The translations under genes and the position numbers were made by a program. A DNA stretch of 64,000 bases. Source: Auanema rhodensis. Taxonomy: Eukaryota; Nematoda; Chromadorea; Rhabditida; Rhabditidae. This document shows positions 46,561 to 58,179 of this stretch, piece after piece (position 1 is the first letter of the stretch; the number at the start of each line of letters is the position of its first letter). The notes beneath the pieces were generated by a model that saw only the letters and a program-made list of their open reading frames with translations, was not told the origin of the DNA and ran no database searches. The stretch lies in NCBI GenBank assembly GCA_964057225.1, contig OZ059896.1, forward strand, positions 16,938,501 through 17,002,500, in the 5' to 3' direction.

Positions 46561-47908
46561 TTTTGTAGAAAAGTCGGACAAAATCAGGTAAGTTCCTTAA
46601 AAAATTTGCAAAGGTATGCTTTAAAATTCGAAGACTAATAAAGATGATTCCTCAAGTTAAATGTAAGAATTCAGTTAATTAGTGGAAATAAAAAAGCCAT
46701 TTTGGTTATCGAATTGACCAGGTTCATGATCAACTTTATTAAAAAAGAAAAGTTGGCAAGGAAAAAAAAATATAAAACGATGAGACTGAATTGGACTAGT
46801 TCTTTTTGAAGTAATAGAACAGGGGATAGCTCCTATAGTCTCTGGATCTCCGGATTCGTTCGCTTCCAGCCTATGCTCTTCTGGGAGGGGCGGGCTAGAA
46901 TTTCGGTGAACTATCCATGTATGGACTACCTCCTCTTCTGGAAGGCCGAAATCATACAGTGGAAACAGAAAGCCGGTTACTACTGTCCGTTTTTAAATGA
47001 AATTATAGACATAAAGAGAGAGAGAGAATGGGGGAAAAGTAATTTCTGAACGCTTTCAATTGAGTTGTGAATTAATAGAAAATATTTTGTGAAAGGTAAA
47101 TTAAAGTTCTAATTCCATATGATAAAATTTGAAACATAAGTATTTATGTAATAAAAATACTTTTTTTTTTATAAATTTTCAATTACGAAGTACTTCGAAA
47201 ACCGAAAATTCTTATTCTATTCATTGTGTTCCATCATTGAAAATGTTCGTTTCACATGGATATGCACGTGAAAACGTACTCCATTATGTGTTTTCTCATT
47301 AAACTATCGACGAAACGGTTGTTAACTATAGTAGAATGATTAAAGTATTAAATTTAAAAAATTAAAATAGCATTCTTGTTCATAGAACTTTAATAGATCA
47401 TCAATCAAAGATATTAATCACAAACGCTAGGTTAAAATTTCAAATAGTTATAATAGTTAGGAATCAAAGTGCCTATTATTACTTCTATGAACCATAATTT
47501 AACTATAAAAAGCAAAACTTAACTTTAATGAACGTTATGATTGTAGTATGAAACGGAAATACTTTTTTTCATTACATTTCAACAAGGAAGACTGATTTTT
47601 TGATATCAACTGTACCAAATATCGAAAAGGCTTTGGTTTTCGTTTAAAGAACTCTTGGTCTCAAAAATGAATTTTGCGCAAATGACTTTTCTTTGGTTAA
47701 TAGAAATTATCGCTCAATGAAAGATCGCTTTGTGGCATCTGTTTCGTCTCATCTAGTGTTTTTCTTATCTTCGAAACAGACACTATTTCTTCATAAATCG
47801 GACAAAAACGAGACTATACAACACATCTTGCCAAAAAAGGACAACGGAAAACAGCAGCATAGATCACCTTTCAACAACTTTCAGCGTGCATTATTACAAC
47901 AATCTTGA
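46561..47908. other. Intergenic
   Basis: About 1.35 kb. A block at about 46840-46950 is richer in G+C and holds GGGAGGGGCGGGC, a GC-box-like word. The rest is AT-rich. No gene seen. Confidence 0.6.
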
Positions 47909-47916
47909 TATAAAAG
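47909..47916 (+). promoter_or_regulatory. TATA box of the small Pro-rich secreted protein gene
   Basis: TATAAAAG, 36 bases before the ATG at 47952, in GATATAAAAGGATG. Confidence 0.6.
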
Positions 47917-47951
47917 GATGATTGTAGACTTGAATAATCAGATCAAGCATC

Positions 47952-48412
47952 ATGAAGCTTTTCCTTGCCTTGGTAAGTATTCTAGTTGACATTCCCTGAT
48001 ATTAACTTGTTCACTTCAGGTACTATTCTTCGTCGCTTTCGCCACCATTGAGGCTAGACGCAACCGTTTGGACAGAGGTAAATCAACTTCTTTCTTTGAA
48101 ACTTTGTTAATATTGCATTATTTTCAGTTGACCGCAACCTCCGTGGAGACCCATGCGACATTATGTGCCCAAGAAGAGACGGATGGGACAGATGTGAAAT
48201 TGTCAAGGAGCGTGGAGAGACCTCTGTAAGTTATACTAACCTTTCTACTAAACATTTAAAATCATTCAAATTTGTTATTATAGGTTAGATGCACTGATAA
48301 CAGACCAGACCCACCACCAACTTTCGGACGTCCACCAATCGGACGCCCACCAGTCGGACCCCCACCAATCGGACGTCCACCAGTTTCAGGACCATACGGA
48401 CCACGCGGTTAA
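47952..48412 (+). CDS. Small secreted protein with four cysteines and a Pro-rich tail
   Basis: Predicted secreted protein of 101 residues, function unknown. Exons: 47952-47972, 48020-48077, 48128-48225, 48284-48412. Signal peptide MKLFLALVLFFVAFATIEA, then RRNRLDR, where a basic cleavage site is possible. A short Cys core follows (DPCDIMCPRRDGWDRCEIV, then VRCTDN), then a tail of repeated GRPPIG, GRPPVG and GPPPIG. The core plus Pro/Gly tail resembles small cuticle or antimicrobial-type secreted peptides, but no family is recognised. It has a strong TATA box and AATAAA about 50 bases after the stop, both suggesting active expression. Confidence 0.85.
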
Positions 48413-48669
48413 AAAACTTAATGATTCTCATTTAAAACCTTAAAGCTTTTTTCAATGAATTAAAATAAATTTTTACTTTTCAACTTATTTTTCTTTGACT
48501 CATAAGTAATAAGAGACTAAAATATAAATAACAATTTTATTCAATGAATTATAGTAAAGATAATTATTTATAATGGGAATATGATAAAACTTTTTCCCAA
48601 TAATATTACATATTTAAGTCAAATTGAAAAATATTTTTAGAAAGCTTTTTCATATGATGAAGGTGAATA

Positions 48670-51600
48670 TTACTTAGACAAAGCTTCTTCCTCGAGATCT
48701 ATACGTTGATTCATGGCAAACTGAAAATATGAACGATTGAATACAGAAAAGAATAAAACTTGATTATTACTTGGAATTGACAACTGCCTTTGCTTAAGAG
48801 ATGAACTTCTCTATTTGACACTGTGGCAACTTGTTTTGTCTATAAAAATTTCAACAGGTTCGATTGAAATGTGCAATTTGAACGAACCTCCTTCTTACAT
48901 GTTGGTGAATCAAGAACTGAATGGAAAACTTCCGAGATCTGAGCACAAACTGTATAAACTAAGGCATTATCTCTACGTCTGTAAAAGAAAATATTGAACT
49001 AATTCATTATTGAATGTTGAAAAATCATATTTTTGTGCTAAGATTATAGCGTTTCCCTCTTTTTAGTTACATTTACGTATTGAAAAGTATTATTATGATA
49101 GATCTACCGACTGATGGTCAAAGGGAGTAAGATAGAGAGAAAAAGAAAGAATTAGTGAATGAATGAGGGAGAGAAAAATCTATTCTTTTCATACTATTCA
49201 TAACTCTCAACGCATCAATATGTCAATTCATCACTTTCTCATTCAATGTCTCTATTCTCTTCATTCTTGTCCGTTTAGTCTACCCTTGTTTACTCTTAAA
49301 ATTAGGAATAAATTGTTCCTATTACAAACTTTCGAACTAAAGTTGTTAAAACTGAATGAAAACCGTTCACTTGCCAAAGATAAATAACGATATTCTAACC
49401 ATACGTATTAAATATAAAAATAATTTTTCTTTGGATAATGTATCGTATTTCCGGTAAAACGTTAAATGTTTTCAAAGGAATTGAAAAGAAAACTCTTTCA
49501 ATTTATTAAGAAAACCCCTTATTCTCACTGGATGACATGTATTGTGATTAGTGGGCTAAGATTGAAAAGAATGAGCAAATACAGGTTTTGCCAGGCTTCC
49601 TACAGGGAATTACTGGGCGACTAACTGTTGCAATTTCGTGATCACCGTCATTTCTCATTAAAATATTTTGAAGAATATAGAAAGAAAAAATATTATGAAA
49701 ATGCGATTTTACCTGCGAATAGATACAGTTACAGGTCCAATTAATTTACTTTTAACAGAATAACTGCCTCTGTAATTCATTTCTTCGATAACGATAGAAG
49801 CTGTTGCTCTGTAGTGAGGAGGAACCTGAATCAAATAAATGGTAAAAACTACATGAAAACAACTTTTAATAGGGGAAATATTAAAGCATACCTGGATATT
49901 ACTGTCAACACCCCAGCTGAGAACTTCTGTTTGACAGTTCTCTGTCAGATTATTGAAGTGCATTTCATGCTTAAAGCCAGCTTTAAACTCAGCGATTTCA
50001 CCTGAAAACATGAAAATTTATAATTAATCTTGTGATTTGAAGAAAGAACAAGTCATTTCTTTCAAACAATAGTAGATCTTTCTCTATATATACACAAATG
50101 GATTGATTCTATGTTGCTTTTGCAAAAACCTATTAAAATTTCAATGGGAATTGAAGAAATTAAACACCAATTAGAAGAAATAATTCGAAATTGAGAGAAT
50201 GAGAGTGGCCAAGTGAGCAACCTAATCCATTGGGATTAAAAGCTGAAGGTTTCAGAAGAGCAAAAGAAGCTGACTGAATACATAGTTTGAATAATAAATA
50301 AGTGAATTGTGATAAATTAAATAATAAGTTATTATAAGTTATTAATAAAACATCATCAAAAACATATTTCTTCATTATTTTAAGAAAAAAGTTTAATAAA
50401 GCAGAATTTTATTATGTACTGTCGAGTGTTGCTATCTCAATTTCTGATTTTTGAATATTAACGAACAAAAATATCAGATTGGATAGTTAAATATTCTAAC
50501 TTTAATTATGAAAATATAATAATTAATGATCAAATTATTATTTAAAATAAAACTAATGTTGTACTTACATGGAGTTTTTAAAGTTAATTCAGCTTCAGCT
50601 CCTATACTATAACCTTGCTCTCGGGCTACAGCACATAGGGATTCAGTTGTTCTTTCCGTTTTGAATGAATATTCTTGTTGACTGAAATAAGAAATATCAA
50701 TCTGAATTCAATAATAATTAATTAACTGACCGATCAGTGTTGTTAGTGTACACAGATTTGAACAACGTGTATGGCTTGGCTCCAGCCGGTAGCATAGTTT
50801 CATATTTGGGATCTTCATGAACAACAACCAGATGTTTACGATTCTGTAAAAAAAATATGTTGAGAGTTATAAGAAGGCCTTTCCCCCAAGGTTTGCTCTC
50901 AAATAAAGAACGAGACTTTTCTCTTAGCTTCTCATATGACAGAGATGAGATATTGAGTCTTAAGCTATCTTTGCCGTTTCTCTTTCCTGTGTAAGCAGGC
51001 TCAGATAATTACGGAAATGGCAGTTATTGTGGAAGTAGAACTCATTGGTGGCATTGCTAAGCCCTTTTAAAGCATGGATTCGGTCATTTTTCATGAAATT
51101 TCTTCAACAATGTATATTTCGTGGTATATATGCATACATATCAACCAGCCAGATAATCAGGGCAGCATTGTTGACACTTTAAAACGTGTTTCAACAAGCT
51201 AATTGATCCTCCGTTTTCGAACAGCATAGTTAAGACATTGAAACTATAATTAAGTGAAAATATAAGAATGTAAATATAAACTAGCTGTAAATTTTAGTAT
51301 TTCTTATTCGCTTTTTTTTGAAGAATAATATACGAATATTTATGTGAGGAGTAGCTGAGTAATGCTGACCCGTCTCCGGTTCTTATTCTTTCTCTCATTA
51401 TAGTTTATAAAACGCTTTATAAATTCTCATTCATCATTCATAATATCAATATTAATCATTCTTATTTAGTTTTAACCTAATCGTTTAACAAGATGTATAT
51501 TATACATCATTACTATTTCTCTCTATTTCTATCTATTTCTCTCTTCACTCGTGTTAGAAAATAAATTTTAAACTTGAAAATGTATCCTTTTATGGACTTC

Positions 51601-52866
51601 ATGGAAGAGAACAAGCTCGTTAGTCTCACTCAAACATATGACCAAAGTTGTAAAAAGAATACTAAAGAGAAAATGAGAGAAAAGGAAGAATTGAAAGAAG
51701 ACTATCACAATTCCCGAGAACTAAATCTCTCCCAGGAGGCTTTCCCTTTTCACATCTCTAACTGGCTTCTATCTATAACATCATTATTGCTCAATTTCTT
51801 TTCAAATACTATGACGACAAAGCAGAGTGAAATTCAACTTCTTATCGGGCTTGACCATCTTATCGACTTTAGTTAAATCAAAATTCAGAATGCTTACTGA
51901 ATTACGGATAAAACAACGATGCTACCTATCAGTATTGTTTTTTCCTGCTTTACGCTCCGACGGTTACACTAAACCGTTTTGAATCTATCCTCTTAACTCT
52001 TCTAATTTTCGACTTTTCTTCTTCAATGCCTTTCTCTTTCTTGTTTCCTCTTAACCCCTCTCTCTCTTTCTCTTCCCTATGTTTGACGATAATCTTCAAC
52101 TGATTAATCCTCTTTACGCCGACCATACTATTGAATAGGAAAGATTGGAGGACATACATAAGAATTTATACCAAACTCTTCTAGAAGTCATGTTTTTGTG
52201 TTTTGGCACCGCCTAGGTCTACAAGGTCATCGGTATTACCCCTAGTATCGTGGTCAACATCACAAAAAAAATCTCTGATCTCAAAGGCAGGATTTTAATG
52301 TTGAACCGAAAAAAAATAAACTGACTAAATTCAGTAAATCAGATGTATCATTGTTGAAGAGATGAGCGAAAAAAAATTTTTTTTAAAGATTATCACTGAG
52401 ATATGAGGCCGCTGCGGTTATTAAAAGAAACAAAACATCAATGTCCCTGAACTATATTTTCATTTTTTTCTTTCTTAATTTCTATTCGAAATTATTTGGA
52501 TTTTTCATAGAATGAATTATATTGACAAATTTAAAATTGAATTATTTGAATCTAATTAGTCGAGCAAAGCAAGTTTGAAAAGAAAATCAGGTGGTATTGG
52601 CTGTCGAAATTCACTTGAAGAGCACGACAAGCTGACAGCTGGCAAACAACACTTAGACTATTACATAATAGCAAACGATTGCCATGTCGAAGAAATAGAA
52701 TTAAGCTATGAAAATGAAGTTTTTAAAAACTTACAATATTGAATTCACAGTCATCACGATCTATGTTCTTAAAGTCAGCTAAGCGGGTTTTGCTCACAGA
52801 CTGCACATCCCTGAACTGTTTCCATGCATAATCCTCCAAAATTTGTTCTACATCAACATGATTCAT
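48670..52866 (-). CDS. Aerolysin/ETX-MTX2-like beta-pore-forming family protein
   Basis: About 223 residues. Exons: 52866-52735, 50843-50731, 50682-50570, 50001-49892, 49825-49713, 48978-48899, 48829-48771, 48720-48670. No signal peptide is seen (MNHVDVEQILEDY). The middle has the alternating Ser/Thr-rich strand pattern of aerolysin-fold proteins: VYTNNTDRQQEYSFKTE, REQGYSIGAEAELTLKTP, FKAGFKHEMHFNN, then the VPPHYRATASIVIEE turn and GSYSVKSKLIGPVTVS. NNTD before the first long strand and VPPH before the late strand are typical of the ETX/MTX2 group. Animals car many aerolysin-like proteins of non-toxic or defence role, so no toxicity is claimed. Intron 1 is about 1.9 kb. AATTGCAG lies 6 bases before the ATG. 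The three C-terminal exons are less certain. Confidence 0.55.
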
Positions 52867-54475
52867 TTCTAGCTGCAATTTATAAAAGTTAAGTTAAAGA
52901 ATAGACAGGTACATATGGGATTGAAGTTATGAATGTCAATAAGAATTCAAAAAATGAGAAAAAACATTTTGTAACATCTAACTTTGAAGACAGAAATCTT
53001 TAATACCATACAACCTCAATTGATTGATCAGGTGAAAAAAAATTGGTGAGAACATTTTGTTTTCTAAGAAAATTCACACAGACAAGGATTGAAAACAAAT
53101 ATATCGAAATGAAAGACGTTGATGGTAGTAAAGAAAAATCTAAAGAAGCTATGTAAAGTCACATGAGTCATCTGAGCTCCTTTTTATAAAAAAATAAAAA
53201 TTAGCGATGAATCATTCGATCTTTCGTACAGATTCATTGAGGGTTCTAATGCGCGAAATTTCTTTCTGGTAGATAAGATCAAAACCTTCTCAGTGCTGTG
53301 TATCTGAGTGAAAAATCAAAACGATCTGGCAGACGGTTCATAGTTGTCACCTAACCGTCTATTTCCATTGCCTAATATATCAATTTTCAAAACCACCGTC
53401 GATCTAATTCATCCGGACGGATTTTAATTTGTGAGAAAAATCTCAATAGAACATCTCGAAAACCATTGAATTTTTGCATAAATTTTCAAGAATGGGAAAA
53501 GAAACTGATAGAAAAGCAAAGGCAGAAGTGTAAAAATCTAATCAATGGTGTTGCACAAATGACTAGCTGACGAACGTTATATGAACATTAAAGCTGATAA
53601 GATATGATTGCTTAGTAGAAGTATAAAAACTAAATAAAGAAGCTATAGAAGAATATTAAGGAATATCCTTAGAATTTGGAGTCTAGGCAACGGAGAGATG
53701 CAAGGAGGGAAGGAAGGCCAGTAACTCCGCTCCACCCCTCCCACTATTCACCCGCCGTAGGCGGAGCCATGGACTTAGAAGAGAAATCAATGGTTTCTCA
53801 ATCTTTTAGAAAAGCTAATAACGCTATTAAATATATGAAATCGCTCTTAGTTTTAGTTTGTTAGTTTGTACACTGATAGATATTGCTCATATGCATCAGT
53901 CGTTATCTGTCTTATCTATTATTATGTCATCATCATCGCAATAGTATTCATACCGAATACAAAAAGAAAAAAACCTATGAGCAATCAAACATACTTCTGT
54001 TGTTTTGTTTTTTTTTCTAAAATTACTTAAACATTCCCTAGAAATTCATTTTTTCTAAACATTATAGACAGACAATCTAACAACCTGCTAATTCATTGAA
54101 TGTCAGAATATGAGGATGTGAACACAGGACCTTTTTGTAGCAAATCTACTACGACTGTGTTATATGAGTGTTTTATAACAAAAATAATCAAATAACTTGA
54201 AATAAGCTTTACTTTCGATGAATAGTACAAAAGAGTACAAAGAAAACTAAACTATTACATCTCATTAATATTAATAAAAATATCTACAAGTTAAGTTATT
54301 TCTTCAGGTCAAACAATTAAATAAAACGAATTTTGGCATTTTTTTTCTCACAATTAAGTAGGTGGTTGGCTATCTTTGATTAAGAAACTAAACGACAGAT
54401 ACTAACCAGACAACTGCGATCACAAATCGAAAGAGCTCTTAATGACATAACCTATATTATTTTATGGCAAGAAAT
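52867..54475. other. Intergenic
   Basis: About 1.6 kb. A block at about 53680-53775 is richer in G+C and contains CCACCCCTCCC and GCCGTAGGCGGAGCC. The rest is AT-rich. No gene seen. Confidence 0.6.
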
Positions 54476-56261
54476 TTAGGAATTAACAGAATCTTCGTTG
54501 ACGTCTTCAGCGGTGGGAGCAGGAGTTTTCTCTTTTTCGGGAGTAGGACAGTCGTCATAAGGTCTTTCATCGAGCAGTTGAGCGACACAACGGGGGAAAT
54601 ATCCTTTATTTTTCTCAGCTCCCTTCTTATGTCCATAGAACCAATGTTTCTGACCACGAGTAATAATCCATTTTTCATCCCTATTGACCTAATATAAAAA
54701 TTATACAAGAAAAAATTAAAATGTGTTAGACTTTCACACGAGGATCTTCACTCCATGGTTGGCAGAAAAAGACTTTGAAGCCGAACTTGCAAGCTCCGAA
54801 AATTCCACCTTTGAAGTCATCTGACAAAAACTGTTCAATTGTTTCAATTAATATTAAATAAAACCTGTGATGAGAACTACACGAGCATTGTTACGCTTAA
54901 TCTCCTTCTGTCTCAACTGCTCACTCTAAAATATTAACAGAGATTTAGAGAAGTTGGAGGAATGATAGGTTACTGTTAACGTATATTGATCGCATCCTTT
55001 AACTATTGGCCACCAAATTCCATTTCCGATAGTGCTACACAATATATTTTAAGTCGGATTAGTTCAACGTAGAAACATACTTTCCGGACCATGTTCCGAG
55101 AACTTCACGAATGTTTCGCTTATATCCGATATCATATGGATAAACCCATTTAACAGGTACTTCCTCTTCGTCTTCAACATCTCTTCTGGCAATAGCTTTG
55201 CCATCTAAAATTCAAAAATTATATTAATTGGTGGAAATTTTCTAACCAATATATTCTTCTATTCCTGTTCTATTTTTTAAAATATATTTAATTTGCATAT
55301 ATAAAAGTATACTAAGTCCAATGGAAACTCCACAAGCAAAACCAAATGCTCCAATAAGAGCGATAATTGACCAAATATTCATCTCAATTAGAGGTTCACT
55401 TCCATCACCATACCTAACATAGTAACCCTGAAAGAAGATACAAATCTTTCATCACAAGCGGGACAGATTCCGGACAATGTTCATCGCATGATAAAATGAA
55501 ATGCAGTGAATAACAGCAGAATGTGCACATCCTGTTATAGCACCCGTTAGAAATCTGACGAACCATGCTTGATTTCTATGACCAACGCAATTATTTATCC
55601 ATGCTGCAAACATATTTTAATTGCGCTATAAACGGTGAGTAGACTTACGACAATGGTGATCCATTTTCAGAGAGCAGCGTTTACATTTGGAGCAATGGTG
55701 TGATCTGGGAGCTTTGAAACCTTTACAAGGTGAACAATATTGGAGTCGAGCCTTGTCTTCGGGCTAAAAAGCTAAGATAATATTCAAAACTATAAGGTAT
55801 TCACCTGTGGAGGTACCCAACCTAAAGGTACTCTTCCAGCTCCATTGCTGGAAGCATTTATCATATTTACAACGGTTACATAGTTCCAAAACATATAAAT
55901 ACCAAAATGTATGAAACCAGAAATTGTATCCAATGGCCACCACATCATTAGGAAATGAGTAGTAGTACCGCTAATCTAAAGACGCACAATAAAAAAACAA
56001 CGATATTAAATAATAATTTACAAAAGCTACTATTGAAACAGCAATCATGGGACCCCAGTGAATTAGACGGCCAGGATCCACATCTTCAGCAAAACCTTTG
56101 ACAACATCTGCAGATGGCCAATCAGGAGCTTCCACTATATATTCCTCTGTATTAATAAAAACTAGGTTTTTAAAATTCTTAACGAAATCCGTACCTTTAT
56201 CAACTAAAGGTTTCTTATCATCTATGCCTGAAGTTGCTCTATCTTCTGATTTAATTCCCAT
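54476..56261 (-). CDS. ZDHHC6: Palmitoyltransferase ZDHHC6 homologue
   Basis: Multi-pass ER membrane S-acyltransferase. Exons: 56261-56195, 56146-56032, 55975-55805, 55763-55649, 55613-about 55476, 55428-55247, 55205-55081, 55034-54974, 54925-54865, 54820-54732, 54688-54476. The DHHC domain is complete: YCSPCKGFKAPRSHHCSKC, then RCSLKMDHHCPW (catalytic Cys split by an intron) and INNCVGHRNQAWF. Membrane segments include LIHWGPMIAVSIVAF, GFIHFGIYMFWNYVTVV and SIIALIGAFGFACGVS. The C-terminal SH3-like part, special to ZDHHC6, is present: DEKWIITRGQKHWFYGHKKG and KGYFPRCVAQLLDERPY. The donor of the fifth exon (GTCCGG) is poor and that boundary is uncertain. TTTTTCTTAG lies one base before the ATG, a strong trans-splice acceptor. 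It starts 235 bases after the ALYREF stop. Confidence 0.92.
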
Positions 56262-56496
56262 TCTAAGAAAAACCGTGGTGTCCTTACCGATTACTCAAGA
56301 AATAATAAATGATTAAATTACATGATCCGAAAAAACAGGTAGTAGCTTTATCGAGCTTTATTATATGCGAACGTGAAGCAAGATTATGATTAACGAAAAT
56401 CACAAATAACAATGAGATATATTTAAGAGTACACAACAAATTCCTTCGAAGAATCAATGAAAATCTTGAACAGTTTGTGAAATAATCCTTAATAAA

Positions 56497-57386
56497 TTAA
56501 TTCTTGGGCTTATTCATATAAGCGTCAAGTTCAGCATCAAGCTCAGCTTCTGTCTTCTTTTGCTTTCCTTCACCTGTTCGCCGTCCTCCAGTATTTCCTC
56601 CTCTCGGTCTGTTTCCTCCTCCTCTTCTACGGTTTCCTCCTGAAACATCATTGGTAACCAAGGCAGCACCAGCATACGAAATCACCATTTCCACCGAACC
56701 CATCTCTCTTTTGAACTCCACGAGATCTATTTGTGAAATCAAGTCTACTTCCTAAGTCCTGAGTACCGTCAACGAGAAACATTTTCATAATCTTGAAAAA
56801 AAGCTTTAAGAAAAAGTTAATTAAATAATAAAAACATTTCCATCCAAAGCTACACCAGTAAAATCCTTGATGGCTCTTTGTGCATCCCTTTTTCTGAGGT
56901 AGACATCGCCTGTTCCACAGGATTGCCCTAGAAGAAAGTTGTAATAATTTACAAGAAATCACTGAGATACCTAATTCGTCATAGTAAACTGTAGCAGTTT
57001 CAACATTATATTTACCAAATAACTGTTCTAAATCCAAAGACACAACAGAAGGAGCAAGGTTAGTAATATTCACACGAACTACTTTATTCGAGTTGCCTAA
57101 AACAAGAGCATTAGATATCCCAGCAGTGTTGCTACTTACCACCGCTAATCAAGGCACCTTTTGCAGCATCATGGTCGACAAATCGTCTTTGTGGTCTTCT
57201 GTTATTTTGATTATTCTGTCTACCAGGACCTCCACCGCCACTTCTTCGCATACCATTCCCTCTTCCTAAAATATTACATTTAAAATTTTAATATAATGTA
57301 GAGTTGAACTTACGGTTTCCCCCTCCATTTTTTTGTTTCTTTTGAAGAGCGATAATTTCATCAAGAGATAACTCAACAGCAGCCAT
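56497..57386 (-). CDS. ALYREF: ALYREF/Aly mRNA export adaptor
   Basis: RNA-binding adaptor of the TREX complex that hands mRNA to the nuclear export receptor. 221 residues. Exons: 57386-57314, 57265-57140, 57096-56971, 56927-56836, 56791-56686, 56639-56497. The N-terminal REF motif is clear (ELSLDEIIALQKKQK), followed by an Arg/Gly region (RRGNGMRRSGGGGPGR). The RRM holds VVRVNITNLAPSVVSLDLEQ, LFGKYNVETATVYYDELG and AQRAIKDFTGVALDG. After a second Arg/Gly region (GGNRRRGGGNRPRGGN) the C-terminal motif LDAELDAYM closes the protein, as in other family members. Divergent from the E(z) gene. ZDHHC6 follows on the same strand. Confidence 0.95.
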
Positions 57387-58179
57387 TGAAAACGCAGACT
57401 TAAATTAAAAAAAGAATTATCAAAGAAGACATTAAAACATTTAGAACGATGAGAGCAGAAGAACAGAAGAAGAAACTTAAGAAGATGCCAAAAACCAAGC
57501 CAAGCGCAGAATTATGCCGTCGCAAAGAAAATTGAATATTCGAAAGCCTAATTGCGTATATGATTAATAAAGGAAACAAGAAAATAATATATTCATTAAG
57601 TTTTAAACAAGACAAGAACAATATTATTTTTTAGCAATAAACAAAAACAAAATGAAATTCTAAAATTGAAACAAAAATTATGCAATTTCAACAATAAACA
57701 AAAATATAATTATAGAAGACTTTTCCGTTAATATAACTATATTTCACATAGAACTGAAATATTAATTATTTAAAATATTTCATGCACTCGTTTACTGAAG
57801 TGGTCATTCAAAAATATCAATTACTAGAAAAATAAGAGGGGTGAGATTTCGAATTTGTGTGCATGGCGTTGTTTTATTCAAGGCGGCATGTACAAAATAG
57901 AACATAGATAGCATCGCAATTTTGAATTCTAATATTTCACAAGAATATTCCGATATTCCAAAACTAATAGTTAATAGTAGTAAATTTATTATTTTTCTGT
58001 TATTTTACGTAATGCCTATTACCGTATAATATACATCCCTCCTGGAAGTATATAAATTATATTTCGCATCCTTCTCGTATCGATTCATGATTGTGCTGTT
58101 TTAGCATCCGCAATTAACTGCTAACCCGTTCTTTCTTGGTTATTATTAATATTATGCAATAAGTACTAACAGCTTTATC
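57387..58179. promoter_or_regulatory. Divergent promoter region, ALYREF and E(z)
   Basis: 793 bases between two divergent start codons. AT-rich with no TATA box in place. TTTAAG lies 12 bases before the ALYREF ATG and ACTAACAG 7 bases before the E(z) ATG, likely trans-splice acceptors. Confidence 0.45.

Noticed and set aside
49510-49665. Possible extra exon of the aerolysin-like gene (NDGDHEIATVSRP)
   Set aside because: Its end phase does not fit the next exon, whereas direct joining of 49713 to 48978 keeps the frame.
50160-50275. Open stretch in an intron of the aerolysin-like gene
   Set aside because: The flanking exons join directly in phase (TPCEIAEF); inclusion would end at a stop.
52195-52265. 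tRNA-like words (TAGTATCGTGGTCAA)
   Set aside because: They recall the start of a tRNA-Asp, but no cloverleaf, anticodon stem or T-arm could be drawn.
53676-53864. Short plus-strand open frame with Arg-rich start
   Set aside because: It spans a G+C-rich patch and then AT-rich DNA, has no splice partner, signal or known motif.
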